From: Strigamia acuminata
Taxonomy: Eukaryota > Arthropoda > Chilopoda > Geophilomorpha > Linotaeniidae
DNA length: 44,000 bases
Assembly (NCBI GenBank): GCA_949358305.1
Contig: CASHSZ010000093.1
Location: forward strand, 50,001 to 94,000
Direction of reading: 5' to 3'
In this document: positions 19,993-30,600 of the stretch, one piece after another
Layout: each line of letters opens with the position of its first letter
How positions within the stretch are numbered: position 1 is the stretch's first letter
Position numbers and translations under genes: made by a program
Notes under the pieces: generated by a model
What the model was told of the DNA's origin: nothing
The model's database searches: none
Seen by the model: the letters and a program-made list of their open reading frames with translations, nothing else

Positions 19993-22795
19993 TTACGGGA
20001 TCATGACGGGCCGTTACGGGATCGTGACGGGACCGTCGGCGGCCCGTTAACGGCTTGTACGGGCCGTTACGGGATCGTGACGGGACCGTCGGCGGCCCGT
20101 TAACGGCCCGTGCGGACCGTTACGGGATCGTGACGGGACCGTCGGCGGCCCGTTAACGGCCCGTGCGGGCCCATGCGGGCCGTTGACGGGCCGTTGACGG
20201 GCCGTTGACGGGCCGTTAACGGGCCGTTAACGGGCCGTGACGGTGTAAATCGAAAAAATCAACAACCGACAACACGTACGTGAAAACGCGTACAACATTC
20301 ATAGACATTAATCTCGAATCCTGTTTTTGGTTTTACGCCGTTAACGGGCCGTTAACGGCCCGTTAACGGCCCGTCAACGGCCCGCATGGAGTCGTACGGG
20401 CCGTTAACGGGCTGCCGACGGTCCCGTCACGATCCCGTCACGGCTCGTGCGGGCCGTTAACGGGCCGCCGACAGTCCCGTCACGATCCCGTCACGGCCTG
20501 TGCGGGCCGTTAACGGGCCGTTAACGGGCCGTTAACGGCCCGTTAACGGCGTAAAACCAAAAACAGGATTCGAGATTAATGTCTATGAATGTTGTACGCG
20601 TTTTCACGTACGTGTTGTCGGTTGTTGATTTTTTCGATTTACGCCGTAACGGCCCGTTAACGGCCCGTTAACGGCCCGTCAACGGCCCGTCAACGGCCCG
20701 CAACGGCCCGCACGGGCCGTTAACGGGCCGTCGACGATCCCGTCACGATCCCGCAACGGCCCGCACGGGCCGTTAACGGGCCGCTGACGGTCCCGTCACG
20801 ATCCCGTCACGGCCTTCGTTCCCGGACTTCGGCTCGCCGACGGCCCGTACGACCTCACGCGGGCCGTTAACGGGCCGTTAACGGCCCGTTAACGGCCCGT
20901 TAACGGCGTAAAACCAAAAACAGGATTCGAGATTAATGTCTATGAATGTTGTACGCGTTTTCATGTACGTGTTGTCGGTTGTTGATTTTTTCGATTCACG
21001 CCGTAACGGCCCGTTAACGGCCCGTTAACGGCCCGTCAACGGCCCGTCAACGGCCCGCAACGGCCCGCACGGGCCGTTAACGGGCCGTCGACGATCCCGT
21101 CACGATCCCGCAACGGCCCGCACGGGCCGTTAACGGGCCGCTGACGGTCCCGTCACGATCCCGCAACGGCCCGCACGGGCCGTTAACGGGCCGTCGACGA
21201 TCCCGTCACGATCCCGCAACGGCCCGCACGGGCCGTTAACGGGCCGCTGACGGTCCCGTCACGATCCCGCAACGGCCCGCACGGGCCGTTAACGGGCCGT
21301 CGACGGTCCCGTCACGATCCCGCAACGGCCCGCACGGGCCGTTAACGGCCCGTTAACGGCCCGTTAACGGCCCGTTAACGGGGCAAAACCGAAAACAGGA
21401 TTCGAGATTAATGTCTATGAATGTTGTACGCGTTTTCATGTACGTGTTGTCGGTTGTTGATTTTTTCGATTCACGCCGTAACGGCCCGTTAACGGCCCGT
21501 TAACGGCCCGTCAACGGCCCGTCAACGGCCCGCAACGGCCCGCACGGGCCGTTAACGGGCCGTCGACGATCCCGTCACGATCCCGCAACGGCCCGCACGG
21601 GCCGTTAACGGGCCGCTGACGGTCCCGTCACGATCCCGTCACGGCCTTCGTTCCCGGACTTCGGCTCGCCGACGGCCCGTACGACCTCACGCGGGCCGTT
21701 AACGGGCCGTTAACGGCCCGTTAACGGCCCGTTAACGGCGTAAAACCAAAAACAGGATTCGAGATTAATGTCTATGAATGTTGTACGCGTTTTCATGTAC
21801 GTGTTGTCGGTTGTTGATTTTTTCGATTCACGCCGTAACGGCCCGTTAACGGCCCGTTAACGGCCCGTCAACGGCCCGTCAACGGCCCGCAACGGCCCGC
21901 ACGGGCCGTTAACGGGCCGTCGACGATCCCGTCACGATCCCGCAACGGCCCGCACGGGCCGTTAACGGGCCGCTGACGGTCCCGTCACGATCCCGCAACG
22001 GCCCGCACGGGCCGTTAACGGGCCGTCGACGATCCCGTCACGATCCCGCAACGGCCCGCACGGGCCGTTAACGGGCCGCTGACGGTCCCGTCACGATCCC
22101 GCAACGGCCCGCACGGGCCGTTAACGGGCCGTCGACGGCCCGTTAACGGCCCGTTAACGGGGCAAAACCGAAAACAGGATTCGAGATTAATGTCTATGAA
22201 TGTTGTACGCGTTTTCATGTACGTGTTGTCGGTTGTTGATTTTTTCGATTCACGCCGTAACGGCCCGTTAACGGCCCGTTAACGGCCCGTCAACGGCCCG
22301 TCAACGGCCCGCAACGGCCCGCACGGGCCGTTAACGGGCCGTCGACGATCCCGTCACGATCCCGCAACGGCCCGCACGGGCCGTTAACGGGCCGCTGACG
22401 GTCCCGTCACGATCCCGTCACGGCCTTCGTTCCCGGACTTCGGCTCGCCGACGGCCCGTACGACCTCACGCGGGCCGTTAACGGGCCGTTAACGGGCCGT
22501 TAACGGCCCGTTAACGGCGTAAAACCAAAAACAGGATTCGAGATTAATGTCTATGAATGTTGTACGCGTTTTCACGTACGTGTTGTCGGTTGTTGATTTT
22601 TTCGATTTACGCCGTAACGGCCCGTTAACGGCCCGTTAACGGCCCGTTAACGGCCCGTCAACGGCCCGTCAACGGCCCGCATGGAGTCGTACGGGCCGTT
22701 AACGGGCCGCCGACGGTCCCGTCACGATCCCGTCACGGCCCGTGCGGGCCGTTAACGGGCCGCCGACAGTCCCGTCACGATCCCGTAACGGGCTG
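19993..22795 (+). repeat. GC-rich palindromic satellite, left arm
   Basis: The core is an 11-bp repeat (GGCCCGTTAAC) whose CCGTTAACGG is self-complementary, mixed with CCGTCACGATCCCG words. An AT-rich spacer of about 95 bp (ACAGGATTCGAGATTAATG...) occurs at 20563, 20920, 21395, 21752, 22174 and 22531. The spacing alternates 357, 475, 357, 422, 357, a higher-order repeat of about 780-830 bp. One inverted spacer lies at 20315, so a smaller inversion is centred near 20444. Confidence 0.95.
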
Positions 22796-23035
22796 AAAAC
22801 GGGAAAACTGAAAGAGTCGGGTGCGAGACCACGTGACCCGGAGTGTGGTTTTTGGGGGCGAGGGCCGTCCTCCGACCGCGTCGTGACGCGCCCCGAGTCG
22901 GATCAAGAGGCGACCCGGTCGGAAACCGAACCTCGGGGTTCCTCGAGGCGTGGTTTTTTGGGGACGGGGGGAGGGGGGGGGGGGGGATCGGGTCGCGTGC
23001 TCCGACCGCGCCGCAACGCGATGTGGGTCGGTCAC
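22796..23035. repeat. Border module at the satellite centre, left
   Basis: It is the reverse complement of about 24440-24680. Aligning the CACGTG sites (22830-22835 and 24637-24642) puts the symmetry centre near 23736. It includes a G-rich run of about 20 bases (22966-22987). Confidence 0.85.
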
Positions 23036-23747
23036 CAACTTTTGTCAATTTTTGACAAATTTCCACGGAATTTCAGCAACATTTTACGAGACGTTTCTGC
23101 CCGACTAGACACGTTTCCGCAGGTTTTAGCAAAACAACGTTAAATTCTGTGGAAATTTATCAAATGTTGACAAAATTCTGTGCAAGTTTTGTCAGATACT
23201 TACTTACTTACGATATAAACTCGAACGTCGTCCATCGACACTCTCAACATTCCACCGGACATTTTCCGGAAGAGTTTGTCCCGATCGGGACCACGCCTCG
23301 ACGAAGCCCGGGACCCGGTTTCCGACCGGGTCGTTTTTGGCCCAAGTCACGGCGCGTCGCGGCGCTTTCGGAGCACGCGACCCGATCCCCCCCTCCCCCC
23401 GTTCTCAAAAACCACGCCTCGACGAAGCCCGGGACCCGGTTTCCGACCGGGTCGTTTTTGGCCCAAGTCACGGCGCGTCGCGGCGCGTTCGGAGCACATG
23501 AACCGATCCCCCCTCCCTCCCGTCACAAAAACCACGTTTTAGCGAAACCCTTGACCGGTCACAAAACCCACCGAACACCGAAAAGCAACGAACAAAACGC
23601 GCTCGGTCGCACGAACTACTCGGCCAAAACAACATCCGCAAATTCCGCATCACAGTCGCGATCAACGAAACAACGTATAGGCCGCCGTAATGTTAAAAAG
23701 CGGGACCCTTTCGCCCCCGACAAAATCCGCACACATACCCCAAGGTT
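23036..23747. repeat. Central region of the inverted satellite, left half
   Basis: It contains short repeats with TTTGTCAAT and TTTCCACGGAATTT words, a tandem pair of 122-bp units (23283-23404 and 23405 onward, with CGACGAAGCCCGGGACCCGG), and the 207-bp module shared with 15525-15731. Open frames here do not resemble any protein I know. Confidence 0.7.
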
Positions 23748-24209
23748 AAGCGCCGACTGGTCCCCGTCCGGCCGCGTCCGGGCGTCGCGTCCGCACGCCT
23801 GCTTTGCCTATCCTTCGGAAGCGAGTGCACCCGCAAAATCCGCACTTTGGGAGTGACTATTCCTCGGATTCCGGCCGGACCAAACTCTTCCGGAAAATGT
23901 CCGGGGGAATGCTGAGAGTGCCGATAGACGACATTCGATTTTATGTCGTGGATTTTTGTGCGGTTTGCGCCGTGTTTATTATTCGTACGAGATTTGGTAT
24001 TTTCGCAGGGTTGTTGTCGCGCGAGATTCATCGGGGTAAAGCGAGTTCATCAACGACCTCGCCGGTGAATGTTGCTAAAAATCTGTGCAAGTGTTGTCAA
24101 ATATTGCCGTGATTCGATGGAATTTTTGTCAGACATTGGGAAATTTTTTTTGACTTGTCCAACGCGCCAGTAAATCGAGCGTCCACACGCGCCCACATGC
24201 GTGAACAGT
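23748..24209. repeat. Central region of the inverted satellite, right half
   Basis: 23868-23955 is an imperfect reverse complement of 23211-23290 (shared GGACATTTTCCGGAAGAG). The rest is unique in this window apart from the start of the repeat copy at 24186. No gene is supported. Confidence 0.65.
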
Positions 24210-24672
24210 GCACTCGCCCTCCGCGCCCCGTCGGCGTAGGCGCCGGCCGTCCCCCCTTTCTCTCTCTCTCTCTCTCTTCCGCCCGGGAATCGCCCTTCCG
24301 CCCGTCACCGAATTTTGTCAATATCTGATAAATTTCCACAGAATTGCAGCGACATTGTACGGGATATTTCTGCCCGATTTGACGGACTTATGTAAAACAT
24401 TGTTGAAATTCCGTGGAAATTTATAAAATATTGACAAAGGTTGGTGACCGACCCACGGCGCGTTGCGGCGCGGTCGGAGCACGCGACCCAATCCCCCCCT
24501 CCCCCCGTCCCCAAAAAACCACGCCCCGAGGAACCCCGAGGTTCGGTTTCCGACCGGGTCGCCTCTTGATCCGACCCGGGGCGCGTCACGGCGCGGTCGG
24601 AGGACGGCCCTCGCCCCCAAAAACCACACTCCGGGTCACGTGGTCTCGCACCCGACTCTCTCAGTTATCCCG
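24210..24672. repeat. Dispersed repeat next to the satellite, copy 2
   Basis: This is a direct copy of 19526-19992 with a shorter (CT)n tract. It leads into satellite of the opposite orientation to the left arm. Confidence 0.85.
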
Positions 24673-26889
24673 TTACGGCCCTTGGCCGTAACGGGCCGTT
24701 ACGGGATCGTGACGGGACCGTCGGCGGCCCGTTAACGGCCCGCACGGGCCGTGACGGGATCGTGACGGGACCGTTGGCGGCCCGTTAACGGCCCGCACGC
24801 GCCGTGACGGGACCGTGACGGGACCGTCGGCGGCCCGTTAACGGCCCGTACGACTCCATGCGGGCCGTTGACGGGCCGTTAACGGGCCGTTAACGGGCCG
24901 TTAACGGCGTAAATCGAAAAAATCAACAACCGACAACACGTACGTGAAAACGCGTACAACATTCATAGACATTAATCTCGAATCCTGTTTTTGGTTTTAC
25001 GCCGTTAACGGGCCGTTAACGGGCCGTTAACGGCCCGTTAACGGCCCGTTAACGGCCCGCGTGAGGTCGTACGGGCCGTCGGCGAGCCGAAGTCCGGGAA
25101 CGAAGGCCGTGACGGGATCGTGACGGGACTGTCGGCGGCCCGTTAACGGCCCGCACGCGCCGTGACGGGACCGTGACGGGACCGTCGGCGGCCCGTTAAC
25201 GGCCCGTGCGGGCCGTTGCGGGATCGTGACGGGATCGTCGACGGCCCGTTAACGGCCCGTGCGGGCCGTTGCGGGCCGTTGACGGGCCGTTGACGGGCCG
25301 TTAACGGGCCGTTAACGGGCCGTTACGGCGTGAATCGAAAAAATCAACAACCGACAACACGTACATGAAAACGCGTACAACATTCATAGACATTAATCTC
25401 GAATCCTGTTTTCGGTTTTGCCCCGTTAACGGGCCGTTAACGGGCCGTTAACGGGCCGTTAACGGCCCGTGCGGGCCGTTGCGGGATCGTGACGGGACCG
25501 TCGACGGCCCGTTAACGGCCCGTGCGGGCCGTTGCGGGATCGTGACGGGACCGTCAGCGGCCCGTTAACGGCCCGTGCGGGCCGTTGCGGGATCGTGACG
25601 GGATCGTCGACGGCCCGTTAACGGCCCGTGCGGGCCGTTGCGGGATCGTGACGGGACCGTCAGCGGCCCGTTAACGGCCCGTGCGGGCCGTTGCGGGATC
25701 GTGACGGGATCGTCGACGGCCCGTTAACGGCCCGTGCGGGCCGTTGCGGGCCGTTGACGGGCCGTTGACGGGCCGTTAACGGGCCGTTAACGGGCCGTTA
25801 CGGCGTGAATCGAAAAAATCAACAACCGACAACACGTACATGAAAACGCGTACAACATTCATAGACATTAATCTCGAATCCTGTTTTTGGTTTTACGCCG
25901 TTAACGGGCCGTTAACGGGCCGTTAACGGCCCGTTAACGGCCCGCGTGAGGTCGTACGGGCCGTCGGCGAGCCGAAGTCCGGGAACGAAGGCCGTGACGG
26001 GATCGTGACGGGACCGTCAGCGGCCCGTTAACGGCCCGTGCGGGCCGTTGCGGGATCGTGACGGGATCGTCGACGGCCCGTTAACGGCCCGTGCGGGCCG
26101 TTGCGGGCCGTTGACGGGCCGTTGACGGGCCGTTAACGGGCCGTTAACGGGCCGTTACGGCGTGAATCGAAAAAATCAACAACCGACAACACGTACATGA
26201 AAACGCGTACAACATTCATAGACATTAATCTCGAATCCTGTTTTCGGTTTTGCCCCGTTAACGGGCCGTTAACGGGCCGTTAACGGGCCGTTAACGGCCC
26301 GTGCGGGCCGTTGCGGGATCGTGACGGGACCGTCGACGGCCCGTTAACGGCCCGTGCGGGCCGTTGCGGGATCGTGACGGGACCGTCAGCGGCCCGTTAA
26401 CGGCCCGTGCGGGCCGTTGCGGGATCGTGACGGGATCGTCGACGGCCCGTTAACGGCCCGTGCGGGCCGTTGCGGGATCGTGACGGGACCGTCAGCGGCC
26501 CGTTAACGGCCCGTGCGGGCCGTTGCGGGATCGTGACGGGATCGTCGACGGCCCGTTAACGGCCCGTGCGGGCCGTTGCGGGCCGTTGACGGGCCGTTGA
26601 CGGGCCGTTAACGGGCCGTTAACGGGCCGTTACGGCGTGAATCGAAAAAATCAACAACCGACAACACGTACATGAAAACGCGTACAACATTCATAGACAT
26701 TAATCTCGAATCCTGTTTTTGGTTTTACGCCGTTAACGGGCCGTTAACGGGCCGTTAACGGCCCGTTAACGGCCCGCGTGAGGTCGTACGGGCCGTCGGC
26801 GAGCCGAAGTCCGGGAACGAAGGCCGTGACGGGATCGTGACGGGACCGTCAGCGGCCCGTTAACGGCCCGTGCGGGCCGTTGCGGGATC
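24673..26889 (-). repeat. GC-rich palindromic satellite, right arm (part 1)
   Basis: The words are the same as in the left arm but in reverse orientation. AT-rich spacers read CGAATCCTGT at 24979, 25400, 25875, 26232 and 26707 (spacing 421, 475, 357, 475). The array is interrupted at 26889 by copia-2. Confidence 0.95.
26885..26889. repeat. Target site duplication of copia-2, left
   Basis: GGATC is repeated at 34068-34072. Five bases is the normal copia duplication. Confidence 0.95.
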
Positions 26890-27417
26890 TGTAGACAGAG
26901 AATGCGCAAAATATCGGTTATCACCGATTGGAAGCGTGTTTGGAGCCGCGCTACACGCGCGGACGGCGGCGATACGATCCGTATCGCTTGCAAACAAAGT
27001 GCGCGACGTAAGGTCGCTTATACGCACTGTGGGCTGCTCTAAAGCAATGAATAGACCCAACACAATGTCAAAAATATATAAAACACTTTATAAAACGAAA
27101 TATACATTACAAAACAGGTGGAAAATATCCAAGGAGCTGGAATCAAAGGATCGCGCCATCTTGGATTTTTGGATACCGTGATAAGGGCACCCTGGTGCCG
27201 GAAATTAACATTAGGTGTGAACAAATCATTGAATTGGAGAACAAATCATAGTCTAAAAGGTACAGGAGTATGGAATTACATACGGGACAGCGCAAAACGA
27301 ATAGTAACATCGAAATCAATCAAATAATGACAAGAATACGCTGTATACCTAAACATAATGGGAAATCTAGGAAATAACGAATATATTCATCGATACAAAT
27401 TGGTCTTTTGACCAACA
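26890..27417 (-). repeat. 3' LTR of copia-2
   Basis: In element orientation it begins TGTTGGTCAAAAG and ends TCTACA. It matches 33540-34067 at every position I compared. Confidence 0.95.
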
Positions 27418-27626
27418 AATCCCCTCTTCGATGGAAATATTTATCAGGGGACAAGATGAACGTAGACTGGAATTACAGTTGATAATTGACGAGAAAAGAA
27501 AATAATAAAGTCGAATCATCGGGCCGGGTACTGTCGTGGTTATCACTTAACTAAGCTCGGTATTCCCACAGAAACCCGATGATCCTCGAAACTGTGATAA
27601 ACAAAAATAGGAATGTCACGGTCTGT
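27418..27626 (-). other. 3' untranslated segment of copia-2
   Basis: About 210 bases separate the stop codon of gag-pol from the 3' LTR. Apart from the purine tract nothing is recognised. Confidence 0.6.
27421..27429 (-). promoter_or_regulatory. Polypurine tract of copia-2
   Basis: GAAGAGGGG on the minus strand lies just inside the 3' LTR. Confidence 0.7.
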
Positions 27627-30600
27627 TCATACTCGGAAGATCCTCGAAATCAATGATCGTAAACGTTCCGAAGATAGCCACTTTGTGAATATGTCGGCGG
27701 TATTAACTTCGCCGGCTACCTTTCGAAGATCGAAGACTCCCGCAGTAAACCACTCCCTGAGCCAGTGAAACTTCACGCGAATATGTTTCGTCTTCGCGTT
27801 CTCGATATCATTAGATGTGAATTGAATCGAGGCCAGGGCGTCCGAATACACGATAGGTCGGGATAGACGATTGAGAATCGGGAATTCGGTGTACACGCTG
27901 TCGAGCCAGAAAATCTCCTTCACGCACTCAACCAGGGCGATAAATTCAGCTTCCATGGTTGAGCACGCTACGGTCGACTGTTTGCGACAGGACCAGCCAA
28001 TAGGGACATTTCCAACGTATACGATGTATCCTCCGAAGCTCAATGATGTCTCCGGATCGCTTGCCCACGACGCGTCGGTGAATGCAGATAGTTGACTAGA
28101 AGAGCAACCGGATAATTCGATGCAAAGTTCTGCAGTGTTTGCTACGTACTGCAAAACCTGCAACAAGGCGCGGATGTGGGTTCGATTATAGCACGTGTTG
28201 TACTGTGCCAAAGCAATGACGGAATAGAGTATGTCGGGACGAGTTCTCGATGCCAAAAACAGAAGTGAACCGATTAGAGATCGGTATGGAAAATCATCCA
28301 AGTTCTCGGTCGATCCTCTAACGAGTGTCGTTCCCGGGGTCACTGGTGTCTTGACGAGATTATTGGTCGTCGCCCCGAATTTCTTAACCAGTTTGGCGAT
28401 ATAAGCACGTTGCGTTATGAAAGTGCGTCCGGCGTCGCGGATAAACTCGACGCCTAATAACTTCGTGATCGGTCCGAGGTTGACTATATCGAATTTCGAA
28501 GAGATGAGACGGATTAGCTGTTTGAAAACGCTGTCGGACGCGTAAAACACGACGATGTCGTCCACGTAGACCAGCATAACAGCTGTATTCCCGAACACGT
28601 AAACACAATTACATGCTGGCAGTCTTCGAAATCCGAGGGCCCGAAGCGTCTCGTCGAGTTTCTCGAACCATTGTCTCCCGGATTGGTGGAGGCCGTAAAG
28701 TGATTTGAGAAGAAGCCACACATTGTTTGGATCGGTGCATGTGGCACCTGCAGGGATTCTCATGTATACTTTATGCTTTAATTCCCCGTACAGGTACGCA
28801 CCTTTCACGTCGAGGTGGGCGTCCTGCCAACCACGCAATACGACGAGAAGACAGAAAAACAGACGGATCAATATGAAGTTCACGACTGGGCTAAACACCT
28901 CATCAAAATCGACTCCGAGGGTTTGATAAAAACCTTGTGCTACTAAGCGTGCTCGGTATCGGGTGACGGTTCCGGCTGCATCAGTTTTGAGTTTAAAAAT
29001 CCACTTGCAGCCAAGAATAGTGGTGTCGGGTGGTCGGGGAACTTCTTTATAGATTTCTCGCTCTTTAAACATATCGAGCTCCTCTCCAATCGCTTCACGC
29101 CATTTCGGAGCGTCGTTGAACTTGGGAATTTCGGCGAATGAAGCCGGCTCGGTTCGGCATAGATGAGCCGCATGACGAACACCCGGAAGAGTTGGTAACT
29201 TATGTTCGAGATTACCGAAGAAAAACAGTCCGGGGTCGTAATCAATATTGTTCAACATACAATACTCCTCGATGTCGTGATAAGATCTTAGACGGATCTT
29301 CGGAGTTGGAAAATAATAGACATCAATCAAGATCTTCCCGGGTTTTTGATCCTTTCTCAGGTGTTCCTCGCGTACCCATTCACGGCACTCGCCATCTCCA
29401 CCGACGAATCGCCACTTATGAGTAGTGTGGCGCGCAGTCGCTGGTGAATTGGGATCGGGGTCGAAAATTTGCAACCCTTGCGCAGCCTGATCATCAACAC
29501 GTTGCTGACGACGCGTCGTAATAAATCTCGGCGTCGGTACCGGTGTTTCACGGGGAAGAGAAGGCGCTGCCGATCGCTGAGGTGATGGCGGAGCGGATGT
29601 ACGAGGAGTTGTCGGAGGCGATGGTCGTGCCGATTGTTCCGCTGACGCATCAACGTGTTCGGATGTTTCAGGATAAATCGACAATTCGTCCATCTCTCGG
29701 ATGTCATGGTCGGTGTCGCGTTCTTCTTCGTACGAAATGTGATGGGATTGACGAAGAGACGCAGAACCTGGAGGTAATGTCGCACATAAATCCAGCAATG
29801 CCCGTTCCGGAGTTGTCGGTGGTGGTATGTGGATGTGCGGAAAAGCCAGAGGCGTGTGCATCGAAGCAGATGCCGTCGACACACGTTCGGAATCGTTCGC
29901 AGAATGTTCTGACGCCTCGGAATCAGATCCTTTCGGCCACTGATGGTAATGTAGGTTATCATCAAATGTAACGGTTTGCTGTCCGGGACCAGTAAACGAT
30001 TGTTGCGGCTGCTGCGTCGAAATTTTGATGGATTTCCGATACGACTGCCGCTCATCGATCTTAACGTGAATAGATTCGTAGACTTGGTTGTCAGTTGGGT
30101 TCCAAATTCTGTATCCACGGGTCCCTGAAGCGTAGCCGACTAAATATCCCTCCCAGGCCCGCGGATCCAGCTTCTTGCGTCCTGGTGCGGTGTAGTGCAC
30201 CCAGCACTTGGAACCGACTTTTCGTAGATGTCGTAACGAAAGGGCTCTCTGTCGCCAAAGGATGTATGGGACCTGATTATTAAGTCGAGAATGAGGGCTC
30301 CGATTCTTGATGTAGGCAAACGTGACCGAGAGCTCGGCCCAGAGCGCCTCCGGCAACTTGGTTTCGGATAAGACTGCACGAAAGTTGTCGGCCATTGTCC
30401 GGTTTATGCGCTCGGCCGTGCCGTTCATCTGTGGTGACGACGGATTTGTCCGTTGACCTTGGATGCCCTTGGCTTGTAGATATCGGAGAAACTCGTTTGA
30501 CATAAACTCTCCGCCTCGATCAGTCCGAATCGCTTTTATTTGCGTGTCCTGGATTCTCTCAACTCGAGCAACGAAGTCCTTAAAGGTTGCGAAAACCTGC

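Noticed and set aside
20000-26870. Possible CRISPR-like array in regularly spaced repeats
   Set aside because: Spacers are the conserved part, repeats vary in length, the sequence is eukaryotic, and no cas-like gene is present.
29543-29971. Plus-strand 142-codon frame inside copia-2
   Set aside because: It is antisense to the linker between integrase and reverse transcriptase, with no independent signal.
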